A DNA stretch of 64,000 nt, taken from assembly GCA_002350805.1 (NCBI GenBank), contig DEFO01000011.1:57070-121069 (forward strand), in the 5' to 3' direction. Of this stretch, positions 50,788-59,377 are shown piece by piece. The notes beneath the pieces were generated by a model. It was not told where the DNA came from. It saw only the letters and a program-made list of their open reading frames with translations, and searched no databases. Both the position numbers and the translations under genes were made by a program. Every line of letters begins with the position of its first letter. The stretch's first letter is position 1. This stretch comes from Prevotella sp. UBA2850. GTDB taxonomy: Bacteria > Bacteroidota > Bacteroidia > Bacteroidales > Bacteroidaceae.

Positions 50788-51201
50788 TCATTCTCCTACG
50801 ATGGTTACGACGAGCTTGCGTGCCCCGCCGTAGTTGCGAAACTCGCAGAGATAGATGCCCTGCCAGGTGCCCAGATTCAGCCGGCCGCCGGTAATGGGAA
50901 TGATGATGCTGACGCCGCAGAGGGTCGACTTGGCGTGGGCTGGCATGTCGTCAGCGCCCTCCAACGTGTGCTCATACTCCGGACGATTCTCGGGCACCAG
51001 ACGGTTGAAGATCGTTTCCATGTCCACACGCACGTCAGGATCGCAATTCTCGTTGATGCTCAGTCCGCAACTGGTGTGCTTCGTGAAGATATTCACGAGG
51101 CCCGTTGTCGGCAACTTGGGCAACTGGCCCAGTATCTCGCTCGTCACCAGATGAAAGCCATAAGGCTTCGGCCTCAGCGTGATTTCTATTTGTTGTATCA
51201 T
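50788..51201 (-). CDS. YjbQ-family (UPF0047) protein
   Basis: A 137-residue cytoplasmic protein of the YjbQ family, annotated as secondary thiamine-phosphate synthase on the basis of suppressor genetics. The signature HTSCGLSINENCDPDVRVDME and HTLEGADDMPAHAKSTLCG with conserved His and Asp residues is complete. It lies alone between the AraC gene and a repeat array. Confidence 0.92.
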   Translation of the reverse strand: MIQQIEITLRPKPYGFHLVTSEILGQLPKLPTTGLVNIFTKHTSCGLSINENCDPDVRVDMETIFNRLVPENRPEYEHTLEGADDMPAHAKSTLCGVSIIIPITGGRLNLGTWQGIYLCEFRNYGGARKLVVTIVGE

Positions 51202-51282
51202 TCCTTTTCCCTATTTTTATATTCTACTTATGCCGAAACGCCTGCCACCGGCCTGCCCCACTCTTCGCCAAACAGCCGAAAC

Positions 51283-51387
51283 GCCCTCTACATTTACCGG
51301 AAGGCCTTCTGCATTTTCAGAGCAGCCTTCTACGTTCACAGAGCAGCCTTCTGCATTCACAGAGCAGCCTTCGGGAGTCGTCAAAGA
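51283..51387. repeat. Five-copy 21-bp tandem repeat
   Basis: Units starting GCC(C/T)TC at 51283, 51304, 51325, 51346 and 51367 repeat at 21-bp intervals; the central three are nearly identical and the outer ones diverged. They lie just downstream of the flavoprotein gene stop. On the plus strand the unit is a whole number of codons, but no gene start is convincing there. Confidence 0.8.
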
Positions 51388-51406
51388 GCCTTCGGCAACG
51401 CACGAA

Positions 51407-51922
51407 CTACAACTTGGCGACCAGAGCCTCTATCTTCTTCCGCGTTTCCTCGGTCTTCTGCTCGTCAACCTTGGCGGTGACAATACCCGTATTCACAGCT
51501 CTCCAATAGTTGCAGATATCGTAGTATTCGGCCGTTGCCCCGTCATAAACGCCTGGCGAATAGGAAGACACGAGCAGGGCCATCTTCTGCACCTTGGCGG
51601 GACTGTTCACACAATACATGCGCTGGATGGGGGCCTGTATCTGCGCGTTCAGGGTGAAATAGTAGATGGGAGCCGCCAGCACCAGCACCTCTGCTTCGGC
51701 CATCAACGGGTAGAGCTCTTGCATGTCGTCTTTCTGGATGCAGGCGCCATTGCCCTTGTTGTGGCAATACTCACAGGCCAGACAGCCCGCAATCTTCATG
51801 CGCGACACGTTGACCAGCGTTACCTCATGACCAGCTGCCTCGGCAGCTTTTTTATACTCTTCAGCCATCCAGGCAGTGTTGCCCTTCGCACGTGGCGAGG
51901 CTTGTAAAATCAGAATGTTCAT
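51407..51922 (-). CDS. NAD(P)H-dependent FMN reductase / flavodoxin-family protein
   Basis: A 171-residue flavoprotein of the iron-sulfur-flavoprotein-like group. It begins MNILILQASPRAKGNTAWM (FMN phosphate loop) and carries CLACEYCHNKGNGACIQKDDM with four Cys, then LAAPIYYFTLNAQIQAPIQRM. It would reduce flavins, quinones or azo compounds. The Cys cluster could hold an Fe-S cluster, though ligand count and spacing differ from the classical type. It lies downstream of the DUF1294 gene. Confidence 0.88.
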   Translation of the reverse strand: MNILILQASPRAKGNTAWMAEEYKKAAEAAGHEVTLVNVSRMKIAGCLACEYCHNKGNGACIQKDDMQELYPLMAEAEVLVLAAPIYYFTLNAQIQAPIQRMYCVNSPAKVQKMALLVSSYSPGVYDGATAEYYDICNYWRAVNTGIVTAKVDEQKTEETRKKIEALVAKL

Positions 51923-51991
51923 AATGCTTTTGTTTAATATGTTCTAAACGGTTATTATTTGCCATTCTCCTCAGCACAGAAGGCTGACGAT

Positions 51992-52585
51992 TCATTTCAC
52001 TTCCAGCTTGGGCCGCACGGGGTCGGTCAGGCGATAGATGTGGTCGTACTCCACCGCTATCACGCCCTTCACCCGTCTGAAGAGCTGCATCGTCGCCTCC
52101 AACGTCTTGTCGGCAGGTTTCCTCAGGGCCATTCCGTTCATCAGGCGGTAGTCGTATTTCACCTCGCATTTATACTCCTTGACGGCCTTCAGCAGCGGCG
52201 CCTTGCCCACCTGCTCGTCGTACATCACGAGAAACACATCTGGCGAATGCTCCGCCTCCATCCTCTGCGCTTCGACGGGTGCAGAGGGCTCTATCGTCTG
52301 CTTGGTCTTGCACGACGTCAGCAAGAGAAGGGCCAACTGGGCGGCGAGAATGAGCGGAATGCCATACTTGAACTTCTTGTGCAGGGTCTTGTGGTGCCAC
52401 ACGCTCATGCCGAGCCACGCGCCCACACTTCCGCCCACCACCGCCAACGCCAGAAGTGTAGCCTCAGAGATTCGCCACTTCGAGTGTCGCGCCCGCCACT
52501 TGTCCAGTCCGAACACGAGGAATGCCACCACGTTGATGATGACGAGGTAGACAAGTACTATCGGCAATATATTCTGGTCTTTCAT
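51992..52585 (-). CDS. DUF1294 membrane protein fused to an internal lipobox domain
   Basis: A 197-residue protein. Residues 1-95 are a DUF1294 domain (several helices, DKWRARHSKWRISEATLLALAVVGGSVGAWLGM). The last helix ends in LALLLLTSCKTKQ, which resembles a lipoprotein lipobox, and leads into a soluble domain (about 115-197) with the layout of an I9-type propeptide. The combination looks like a fusion of DUF1294 with a former lipoprotein. It is not clear whether the internal Cys is lipidated. Confidence 0.78.
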   Translation of the reverse strand: MKDQNILPIVLVYLVIINVVAFLVFGLDKWRARHSKWRISEATLLALAVVGGSVGAWLGMSVWHHKTLHKKFKYGIPLILAAQLALLLLTSCKTKQTIEPSAPVEAQRMEAEHSPDVFLVMYDEQVGKAPLLKAVKEYKCEVKYDYRLMNGMALRKPADKTLEATMQLFRRVKGVIAVEYDHIYRLTDPVRPKLEVK

Positions 52586-52644
52586 CTTTGATCGAATCTT
52601 CTACCACCCGCAGGGTTTCTTTATCGCGAATAATGTAAACACCC

Positions 52645-52661
52645 AAGCCCATCATGGGCTT
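52645..52661. terminator. Hairpin after the thioesterase gene
   Basis: AAGCCCAT (52645-52652) and ATGGGCTT (52654-52661) form an 8-bp stem with a one-base loop. It lies just past the thioesterase stop, but no T-run follows on the minus strand, so terminator function is uncertain. Confidence 0.45.
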
Positions 52662-52691
52662 TGCTATCCATTATTGAATGTTTTATACTCT

Positions 52692-53072
52692 CTATTTTCC
52701 TAATTTTGACATAAATCGGTTGCGGTCGACGACGAATCGTGTGTGCGTTCCCTCGCCTAATAGCGTTTCACCCGCATAAGCAGACACTTTAAACTCAATC
52801 CTCTTACCGTCAGCCTTGGTGACCTCGGCTACAGCAGTCACCTTTTCGCCCAGCTTCGAGGGCTTGAGATGCGAAGATGATATATGTCCGCCTACCGTCG
52901 TACATCCCTCGGGCAGGTAGTCTGCTACGGCAAGCATGGCCGCATTTTCCATCAAGGCCATCATGGCAGGAGTAGCCAGAACGGGCAGGTCGCCCGACCC
53001 TATGCGAAGGGCTGTAGTAGCCTCGCCAACTGTCAGTTCGCTCGTATGTCTTAATCCAATTTCAATCATCAT
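52692..53072 (-). CDS. Hotdog-fold thioesterase
   Basis: A 126-residue thioesterase of the fluoroacetyl-CoA-thioesterase-like group. Thr, Glu and His that form the active site appear in LATPAMMALMENAAMLAV and GGHISSSHLKPS. It would hydrolyse a short acyl-CoA in the cytoplasm; substrate unknown. A -7-like box (TATATTTG on the minus strand, 53101-53108) lies 29 bp before its ATG. Confidence 0.85.
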   Translation of the reverse strand: MMIEIGLRHTSELTVGEATTALRIGSGDLPVLATPAMMALMENAAMLAVADYLPEGCTTVGGHISSSHLKPSKLGEKVTAVAEVTKADGKRIEFKVSAYAGETLLGEGTHTRFVVDRNRFMSKLGK

Positions 53073-53129
53073 TCATAAACTATTATAAAAAAAACGAGTA
53101 CAAATATAATAATAATTCCAGATAATTCT

Positions 53130-53137
53130 TAACTTTG
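53130..53137 (+). promoter_or_regulatory. -7 box for the carbonic anhydrase operon
   Basis: TAACTTTG, 40 bp before the ATG. No good -33 element is seen; the region is very AT-rich. Confidence 0.5.
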
Positions 53138-53177
53138 CATATAATAAATATCGAATACCTTAAAACATAACGACAAG

Positions 53178-53732
53178 ATGAATATGATTGACCAGATTAT
53201 TGCTTACAACAAGACTTTCGTAGCCGAGAAGGGTTATGAGAAATATCTGACAGACAAGTACCCCAACAAACGTCTGGCCGTGCTCTCATGTATGGACACC
53301 CGACTAACCGAATTACTCCCCGCGGCACTCGGTTTGAAGAACGGCGATGCCAAGATTATCAAAAACGCTGGAGGATTGGTCATCTCGCCGTTCGACTCGG
53401 CCATGCGAAGCCTCATCGTGGCCATTTACGAGCTGGGCGTCGACGAGATCATGGTGGTGGCCCACTCCCATTGTGGCGCCTGTCACATGAGTTATGACCA
53501 CTTCCACCAGGAAATGAATGCCCGGGGCGTGGAAGACGACACCCTCGACATCATCCGCAAGTGCGGCATCGACCTGAACCAATGGCTGGAAGGATTTAAA
53601 GACACGCCCACTTCCGTGCGCAAAACCGTAGAGACCATCAAGACTCACCCGCTGGTACCGAAGGATGTGGTGGTTCGCGGCTTCATCATCGACTCGGAAA
53701 CTGGCGAGCTGGAGGAGATATGTCACAAATGA
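53178..53732 (+). CDS. Beta-class carbonic anhydrase
   Basis: A 184-residue zinc enzyme. Zinc ligands are Cys38 (in CMDTR), His96 and Cys99 (in HSHCG), with the Asp40/Arg42 dyad. It interconverts CO2 and bicarbonate in the cytoplasm. Its stop overlaps the methyltransferase gene by 13 bp. Confidence 0.95.
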   Translation: MNMIDQIIAYNKTFVAEKGYEKYLTDKYPNKRLAVLSCMDTRLTELLPAALGLKNGDAKIIKNAGGLVISPFDSAMRSLIVAIYELGVDEIMVVAHSHCGACHMSYDHFHQEMNARGVEDDTLDIIRKCGIDLNQWLEGFKDTPTSVRKTVETIKTHPLVPKDVVVRGFIIDSETGELEEICHK

Positions 53733-54439
53733 ACAGGAAAGCCGACCCGATGGGCCGAGCCATTGCCGACTACCAGCTGACAGGTACGGCCGACAGGCTC
53801 AGGGTGTTCTCCCCCATGTTTGAGGAGGACGAGATACCCCTAGCAACGCTTTTCCGCACATACGAGGAAATGCCGGAGATAGAAAGGAAGGCTCTCGACA
53901 TGACAAGGGGCAAGACGCTCGACGTGGGAGCCGGCTCTGGCTGCCACTCGCTCGTCCTTCAAGGGCGGGGCGTTGACGTGACAGCCATCGACATTTCCCC
54001 TCTGTCGGTTGAGACCATGAGGCAGAGAGGAGTGAAGAAGGTGGTCGAACAGGATTTCTTTACGATAGGTGGCAAATACGATACCATCCTGATGCTGATG
54101 AACGGCATCGGTATCGTCGGAACCTTGGAGCGCATGCCCGAGTTCTTCCACCACCTCGACAAGATACTGGCGACGGGAGGCCAGGTGCTTTGCGACTCTT
54201 CCGACATCAGCTATGTCTTCGAGGACGAGAACGGCCTCATCGACTATCCCGACACAGGCCACTACTATGGTGAGCTGAGCTACAGAATGCAGTATAAGGA
54301 TACGATTGGCGAGCCCTTCGACTGGCTGTATATCGACGCAGAGACCTTGAGAAAGGAAGCAGAGGAAAACGGATATGCTGTGGAAGTGGTGGCTGTTGGT
54401 GAACACTTTGACTACACGGCCCGTATCACTAAGAGGTGA
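53720..54439 (+). CDS. SAM-dependent methyltransferase (class I)
   Basis: A 239-residue Rossmann-fold methyltransferase. The SAM motif TLDVGAGSGCHSLVLQGRGVDVTAIDISPLSVETM is followed by the motif IV region YDTILMLMNGIGIV. The acceptor is unknown. It overlaps the carbonic anhydrase gene by 13 bp, so expression is coupled. Confidence 0.9.
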   Translation: MSQMNRKADPMGRAIADYQLTGTADRLRVFSPMFEEDEIPLATLFRTYEEMPEIERKALDMTRGKTLDVGAGSGCHSLVLQGRGVDVTAIDISPLSVETMRQRGVKKVVEQDFFTIGGKYDTILMLMNGIGIVGTLERMPEFFHHLDKILATGGQVLCDSSDISYVFEDENGLIDYPDTGHYYGELSYRMQYKDTIGEPFDWLYIDAETLRKEAEENGYAVEVVAVGEHFDYTARITKR

Positions 54440-54480
54440 GGCATAACGACTTGGCTGAAGAGATACAAACTTGCAAAAAG

Positions 54481-54541
54481 AGCAACAAACTTAACTTGCC
54501 AGAAGAGCTACAAACTTAACTTGCCAGAAGAGCAACAAAGC
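54481..54541. repeat. 25-bp tandem repeat
   Basis: Two full copies (54481-54505 and 54506-54530) and a partial third at 54531 of a 25-bp unit containing ACAAACTTAACTTGCCAGA. A decayed copy may precede them. It lies in the 3' region of the methyltransferase operon. Confidence 0.8.
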
Positions 54542-54555
54542 AAAACGAAAAAAAA

Positions 54556-54583
54556 ATGGGAAGCGGCTCAACTCGCTTCCCAT
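54556..54583. terminator. Bidirectional terminator between methyltransferase and DUF3127 genes
   Basis: ATGGGAAGCG (54556-54565) and CGCTTCCCAT (54574-54583) form a 10-bp stem, with an A9 tract on the left and TTATCTTTTATTTT on the right. It would end both convergent units. Confidence 0.88.
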
Positions 54584-54606
54584 TATCTTTTATTTTGTAT
54601 TCCCGT

Positions 54607-55062
54607 TTAGAAAGGCAGGTCGTCGGTACTGCCACCATTATCCTGAGCAGGAGGGAATGGAGCCGTAGCACCAGCAGCGGGAGCGGCGGGAGCAGCAGCA
54701 GGAGCAGAGGCGGCGGGAGCGGCACTACCCATTGCGGGAGGCGGCGGGAATGGAGTGTTGACATTTGCTCCGGGATAACCCTGGACAGAAGCCGGGTCAA
54801 CACGCTGGATGTTCCAGGCACGAATGCTGTTGTACCAGCGTCCTTGATACTCGTGAGCATCGATGTCGAACGAGACGATGAGCTCTTCACCAGCCTTGAT
54901 GGCAAACTGAGCCAGACGTTCGGCACCAAAGACATCGAACACCATCTTTTTGGGGAAGTTGTCGTGTGTCTCGAGGACAAACGAACCCGCTTTCCACTCT
55001 CCACGTGCTGAAACACCACTACGCTCGGGCAGCACGGCAATAATCTTACCTTGTAAATCCAT
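54607..55062 (-). CDS. DUF3127 OB-fold protein with SSB-like tail
   Basis: A 151-residue protein. Residues about 1-92 are an OB fold of the DUF3127 family. A Pro/Ala/Gly-rich linker (about 100-140) then leads to the ending DDLPF, which closely resembles the acidic C-terminal tip of single-stranded-DNA-binding proteins. This suggests DNA or replication-protein binding, in keeping with the divergent dnaN operon. Function is inferred; the tail is seen directly. A -7-like box with one mismatch lies at 55105-55112. Confidence 0.85.
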   Translation of the reverse strand: MDLQGKIIAVLPERSGVSARGEWKAGSFVLETHDNFPKKMVFDVFGAERLAQFAIKAGEELIVSFDIDAHEYQGRWYNSIRAWNIQRVDPASVQGYPGANVNTPFPPPPAMGSAAPAASAPAAAPAAPAAGATAPFPPAQDNGGSTDDLPF

Positions 55063-55151
55063 TTATTATATGTATTTTTTATTAGAGTTGATTGTTTTCA
55101 GTTGCGAAATTACTAAAATAGTTCTAAAAACAAAAACTTTTTCCATGATTT

Positions 55152-55183
55152 TTTGTTTTACACAACGCTTTTTTGTAATTTTG
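55152..55183 (+). promoter_or_regulatory. Promoter of the dnaN operon
   Basis: -33 TTTG (55152-55155) and -7 TAATTTTG (55176-55183) separated by 20 bp; the dnaN ATG follows 48 bp later. Confidence 0.82.
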
Positions 55184-55230
55184 TATCGAATTAACCAATG
55201 ATGCATCATAACAATAAAAATTAGATACTC

Positions 55231-56355
55231 ATGAGATTTACATTATCCAGTTCGGCCCTGAGCAGCCGACTTGCAACCCTTGCCAGGGTCCTTAACAACA
55301 AGAACAGTTTGGCTATCCTCGACTGTTTCCTTTTCGAAGTGGATGGCAACCAGCTTACCATCACAGCCTCCGATAGCGAGAACGTGATGAAAACCACCAT
55401 AGTGCTCGATAATGTGGACGGACAAGGCAACTTTGCCGTACATAACCGTACCATCCTCGATGCCGTGAAGGAATTGCCGGAGCAGCCCCTCACCCTCGAT
55501 ATCGACATGGAGGCCTATACCATCAAGGTGATTTATCAGAATGGTATCTATAATTTCACAGGTCAGAATGCTGACGAGTATCCCCGTCCGCAGGCCATCT
55601 CCGACAATGCCACCAGTATCGTTGTCGACGCCAATGTGCTGGCCAACAACATCAACCGTTCTATCTTCGCTACCGCCCAGGACGAGCTGCGCCCCGTGAT
55701 GAACGGTATCTATTTCGACCTTACTCCCGATGCGTTGGCTATCGTGGCCAGCGACGGTCACAAACTGGTGCGCAACAAGAACTACACGGTGAAGAGCGAA
55801 GTACCCGCCGCCTTCATCCTGCCCAAGAAACCTGCCACGCTGCTGAAGAACGTGCTCCAGCGCGACGGCGGCGACGTGACCATCCGTTTCGACGAGCGCA
55901 ACGCCGAAGTCTCGTTCGCCGACAGCGTGATCACATGCCGTCTCATCGAGGGTCGCTACCCCAACTACAACTCGGTGATTCCGCAGGACAACCCCAACCA
56001 GATTACCATCGACCGCAAGTCGCTCATCGGAACCTTGCGCCGTGTGCTTCCCTTCGCCAGCGACAGCAGTCAGCTCATCCGCTTCCGCGTGGAGCCAGGC
56101 AAGCTGACACTCTCGTCAGAGGATATCGACTTCGCCACCAGCGCCAAGGAAGAAATCACCTGCGAATACAACGGCTCGCCCATGAGCATCGGCTTCAAGG
56201 GCCCGTCGCTGACCGACATTCTCAACAACCTCGACAGCGAGGATGTGATTATCGAACTGGCCGACCCCAGCCGTGCCGGCATCATCGTACCCGGTCAGCA
56301 GCCGGAGAACGAGGACGTGCTGATGCTCATCATGCCCATGCTGCTGAACGACTAA
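55231..56355 (+). CDS. dnaN: DNA polymerase III sliding clamp (beta subunit)
   Basis: A 374-residue clamp with three beta-clamp domains. Typical landmarks are the start MRFTLSSSALSSRLATLARVL, IVASDGHKLVRN in the second domain and the ending LMLIMPMLLN. It rings DNA and tethers the polymerase. It heads an operon with an exonuclease, coaBC, a DUF4835 gene and recN, an arrangement conserved in Bacteroidota. Confidence 0.98.
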   Translation: MRFTLSSSALSSRLATLARVLNNKNSLAILDCFLFEVDGNQLTITASDSENVMKTTIVLDNVDGQGNFAVHNRTILDAVKELPEQPLTLDIDMEAYTIKVIYQNGIYNFTGQNADEYPRPQAISDNATSIVVDANVLANNINRSIFATAQDELRPVMNGIYFDLTPDALAIVASDGHKLVRNKNYTVKSEVPAAFILPKKPATLLKNVLQRDGGDVTIRFDERNAEVSFADSVITCRLIEGRYPNYNSVIPQDNPNQITIDRKSLIGTLRRVLPFASDSSQLIRFRVEPGKLTLSSEDIDFATSAKEEITCEYNGSPMSIGFKGPSLTDILNNLDSEDVIIELADPSRAGIIVPGQQPENEDVLMLIMPMLLND

Positions 56356-56374
56356 ATCATCTGGTAGAAACATT

Positions 56375-57229
56375 ATGAAACTCAACCTTACTAAGCCCCT
56401 GATTGTCTTCGATCTCGAGACAACGGGGCTTGACCTTGTTAATGACCGTATCATTCAGATATCATATATCAAGGTGAATACCGATGGCACCGAGGAACGT
56501 GCCAACTTGTTTGTGAATCCCGAGAAGTCCATCCCGGCAGAGGTGACAGCCCTGACAGGCATCAGCAACGACGATGTGAAGAACCAGCCCTCATTCAAAG
56601 AGCTGGCCCCGAAGCTGAGCGAGAAATTCACCGGTTGCGATTTTGCCGGCTTCAACTCCAACCACTTCGACATCCCCATGCTCGCCGAGGAGTTTCTGCG
56701 TGCCGGCATCGACTTCGACTTCTCGAAGTGCCGCCTCATCGATGCCCAGACCATCTACCACAAGATGGAGCGTCGCAACCTGGCTGCCGCTTATAAGTTC
56801 TACTGCGGCCGTAAGATGGAGGACGACTTTGAGGCTCACCGCGCCGACCAGGATACCGAAGCCACCTATCGCGTGCTGATGGGACAGCTCGACATGTATG
56901 CTCCCGGACGCCAGGAAGAGCCCGAACGGCAACTCAACAACGACATGAACGAGCTGGCTGCTTTCTCGAAGACCAACGACAACGTCGACTTCGCAGGCCG
57001 TATCGTGTGGAGAGACATGGTCGACGCACAAGGCAACGTGCTCACCGACAAGGACGGTCATCCTCGCAAGCACGAGGTGTTCAACTTCGGAAAATACAAG
57101 AACTGGGCGGTGACCGACGTGCTCAACCGCGACCCGGGTTACTATGGCTGGATGCTCTCCAGCGATTTCACCAACAACACCAAGCAGGTGCTCACCCGCA
57201 TCCGCCTGCGTGCCTTTAACAACAAATAA
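56375..57229 (+). CDS. DnaQ-like 3'-5' exonuclease
   Basis: A 284-residue DEDD exonuclease. ExoI is VFDLETTGLD with Asp and Glu, ExoII NSNHFDIPML, and ExoIII HRADQDTEAT. A C-terminal extension of about 110 residues includes FGKYKNWAVTDVLNRDPGYYGWML, a module found in several Bacteroidota exonucleases. It lies between dnaN and coaBC, fitting a proofreading or repair role. Confidence 0.93.
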   Translation: MKLNLTKPLIVFDLETTGLDLVNDRIIQISYIKVNTDGTEERANLFVNPEKSIPAEVTALTGISNDDVKNQPSFKELAPKLSEKFTGCDFAGFNSNHFDIPMLAEEFLRAGIDFDFSKCRLIDAQTIYHKMERRNLAAAYKFYCGRKMEDDFEAHRADQDTEATYRVLMGQLDMYAPGRQEEPERQLNNDMNELAAFSKTNDNVDFAGRIVWRDMVDAQGNVLTDKDGHPRKHEVFNFGKYKNWAVTDVLNRDPGYYGWMLSSDFTNNTKQVLTRIRLRAFNNK

Positions 57230-58462
57230 ATGCTGAAAGGAAAGAAAATCGTTCTGGGCATTACGGGCAGCATTGCCGCCTATAAAGCCTGTCTCATCAT
57301 TCGTGGCCTCATCAAACAGGGAGCTGAGGTACAGGTGGTCATCACACCGGCTGGTAAGGAGTTTATCACGCCCATCACCCTCTCTGCCCTCACCCACAAG
57401 CCCGTCATCAGCGAGTTCTTCTCACAACGTGACGGCACTTGGAACTCGCACGTCGACATCGGGTTGTGGGCCGATGCCATGCTCGTCGCACCTGCCACCG
57501 CCAGCACCATCGGAAAGATGGCCCATGGAGTGGCCGACAACATGCTCATCACCACCTATCTCTCGATGAAGGCTCCCGTGTTCATCGCCCCGGCTATGGA
57601 CCTCGACATGTATGCCCACCCCTCTACGCAAGCCAATCTGCGCACATTACAGGAGTACGGCAACCATATCATCGAGCCGCAGAGCGGTTTCCTGGCCAGT
57701 GGCTTGGAAGGCAAGGGACGCATGGAGGAACCTGATGTCATCGTCGAGGCGCTCAGCCGTTTCTTCGACCATCAAGCCGCCACGCCCGCAACCCAGCCCG
57801 CTCCCAACCAGCGTCCTTCCACACTTGCCTCCCAGCACATTCTCATCACGGCCGGCCCCACCTACGAGAAGATCGACCCAGTACGCTTCATCGGCAACTA
57901 CAGCAGCGGCAAGATGGGATTCGCCCTGGCTGAGGAATGTGCCGCCCGTGGTGCTGAGGTCACCCTCGTGGCTGGTCCCGTCAGCTTGAAATGCTCCGAG
58001 CGCATCCGCCGCATCGACGTGGAGAGTTGTGAGGAGATGTATCAGGCTGCCGTCGAGGCTTGGAAGAAGAGCGACGCCGCCATTCTGTGTGCCGCCGTTG
58101 CCGATTTCCGTCCGGAGACACAGGCCGACCACAAGATCAAACGCGAGAAAGACGATTTGGTGATTCGCCTGAAACCCACTCACGATATCGCCGCCGAACT
58201 GGGACGCATGAAGCACGACCGGCAGAAGCTGGTGGGCTTTGCCCTCGAAACCAACGACGAGGAGCGTAATGCCCAGCATAAACTCGAAAAGAAGAACCTC
58301 GACTTCATCGTGCTCAACAGCTTGCGCAACGAGGGAACGTGTTTCCGTACCGACGAGAACCAAATCAAGATTATCTCAAGAGAGGGCGAGCGGACCTACG
58401 ATAAGAAGCCGAAAACTGAGGTGGCCAAAGACATTATTGACGCACTTGAAGCATTGTTTTAA
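57230..58462 (+). CDS. coaBC: Bifunctional phosphopantothenoylcysteine decarboxylase/synthase
   Basis: A 410-residue fusion of CoaC (N-terminal flavin-dependent decarboxylase, about residues 1-180; GSIAAYKACLIIRGL and the His of SHVDIGLWADAM, with PAMDLDMY) and CoaB (C-terminal CTP-dependent synthase; TAGPTYEKIDPVRFIGNYSSGKMG). Together they convert phosphopantothenate and cysteine to phosphopantetheine for coenzyme A. It starts directly after the exonuclease stop. Confidence 0.97.
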   Translation: MLKGKKIVLGITGSIAAYKACLIIRGLIKQGAEVQVVITPAGKEFITPITLSALTHKPVISEFFSQRDGTWNSHVDIGLWADAMLVAPATASTIGKMAHGVADNMLITTYLSMKAPVFIAPAMDLDMYAHPSTQANLRTLQEYGNHIIEPQSGFLASGLEGKGRMEEPDVIVEALSRFFDHQAATPATQPAPNQRPSTLASQHILITAGPTYEKIDPVRFIGNYSSGKMGFALAEECAARGAEVTLVAGPVSLKCSERIRRIDVESCEEMYQAAVEAWKKSDAAILCAAVADFRPETQADHKIKREKDDLVIRLKPTHDIAAELGRMKHDRQKLVGFALETNDEERNAQHKLEKKNLDFIVLNSLRNEGTCFRTDENQIKIISREGERTYDKKPKTEVAKDIIDALEALF

Positions 58463-58465
58463 GGA

Positions 58466-59377
58466 ATGATGAAGAAAATCCTGTTCCTCGTATGGAGTTT
58501 GCTCGTCTGCTGCTCGACCCTTGTGCAGGCACAAGAGCTGCAAGCACGAATTACTGTGAATCACAATCAGATTCAGGGAACCGACAACAGCGTCTTCGAG
58601 AACCTGCAACAGACCCTCGAACAGTTTGTCAACGACCAGCAATGGACCTCCTTGCAATTCCAGAAGAACGAACGGATACAATGTACCTTCAACATCACCA
58701 TTACCAAATACGACGCATCGACAGGACTGTTCACGGCCAACGCCCTCATCCAGGCCAACCGCCCCGTCTACAACTCAGGCTACACCACCACCTTATATAA
58801 TAATAAGGACAACGATTTCAACTTCGATTTCCAGCAGTTCAACCAGCTGAACTACAATCCCGAGCAGATTGACAACCAGCTGGTGGCACTCATGGCCTAC
58901 TACGCCTATCTCATCATCGGCCTGGACCTCGACTCGTTTGCGCCCATGGGCGGCGAGGAGGTGCTCCAGCAATGCATGTATCTCACCAACAACGCCCAGA
59001 ACCTCAGCTACACAGGATGGAAGGCATTCGATAACGACCGCAACCGTTTTGCCATCATCAACGACTACCTCGACGGTGCCATGCGCCCCTTCCGGCAGCT
59101 GCAATACGACTACTACCGGCTGGGACTCGACGAGATGGCCAATAATGCGGAGCGCGGGCGCACCAATATCACCAACGCCCTGCTGGAGAACCTGAAAAAA
59201 GCACGCGAGGACAAGCCGCTGAGCTTGCTGCCACAGATATGGACGGACTACAAGCGCGACGAACTGGCCAGCATCTACGAGGGGAAAGGCACTCAGAAAG
59301 AGAAGGAAAGCATCTACGAACTGCTCTTCTCTATCAACGCCTCGCAAAACAATGCCTGGGAAAGGATCAAGAAATGA
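58466..59377 (+). CDS. DUF4835 secreted protein
   Basis: A 303-residue protein with a signal peptide (about residues 1-22) and the DUF4835 domain covering the rest. The family is specific to Bacteroidota and sits between coaBC and recN in many genomes; its role is unknown, and it is probably periplasmic. The stop overlaps the recN start (ATGA). Confidence 0.92.
   Translation: MMKKILFLVWSLLVCCSTLVQAQELQARITVNHNQIQGTDNSVFENLQQTLEQFVNDQQWTSLQFQKNERIQCTFNITITKYDASTGLFTANALIQANRPVYNSGYTTTLYNNKDNDFNFDFQQFNQLNYNPEQIDNQLVALMAYYAYLIIGLDLDSFAPMGGEEVLQQCMYLTNNAQNLSYTGWKAFDNDRNRFAIINDYLDGAMRPFRQLQYDYYRLGLDEMANNAERGRTNITNALLENLKKAREDKPLSLLPQIWTDYKRDELASIYEGKGTQKEKESIYELLFSINASQNNAWERIKK

Noticed and set aside
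51283..51387. CRISPR array
   Set aside because: Units are contiguous 21-mers without spacers and no cas gene is present. The 23-, 25- and 29-bp repeats fail for the same reason.
52464..52655. A 63-codon minus-strand frame starting MMGLGVYIIRDKETL
   Set aside because: It begins inside the hairpin after the thioesterase gene and runs into the DUF1294 gene in another frame; only about 25 codons look protein-like.
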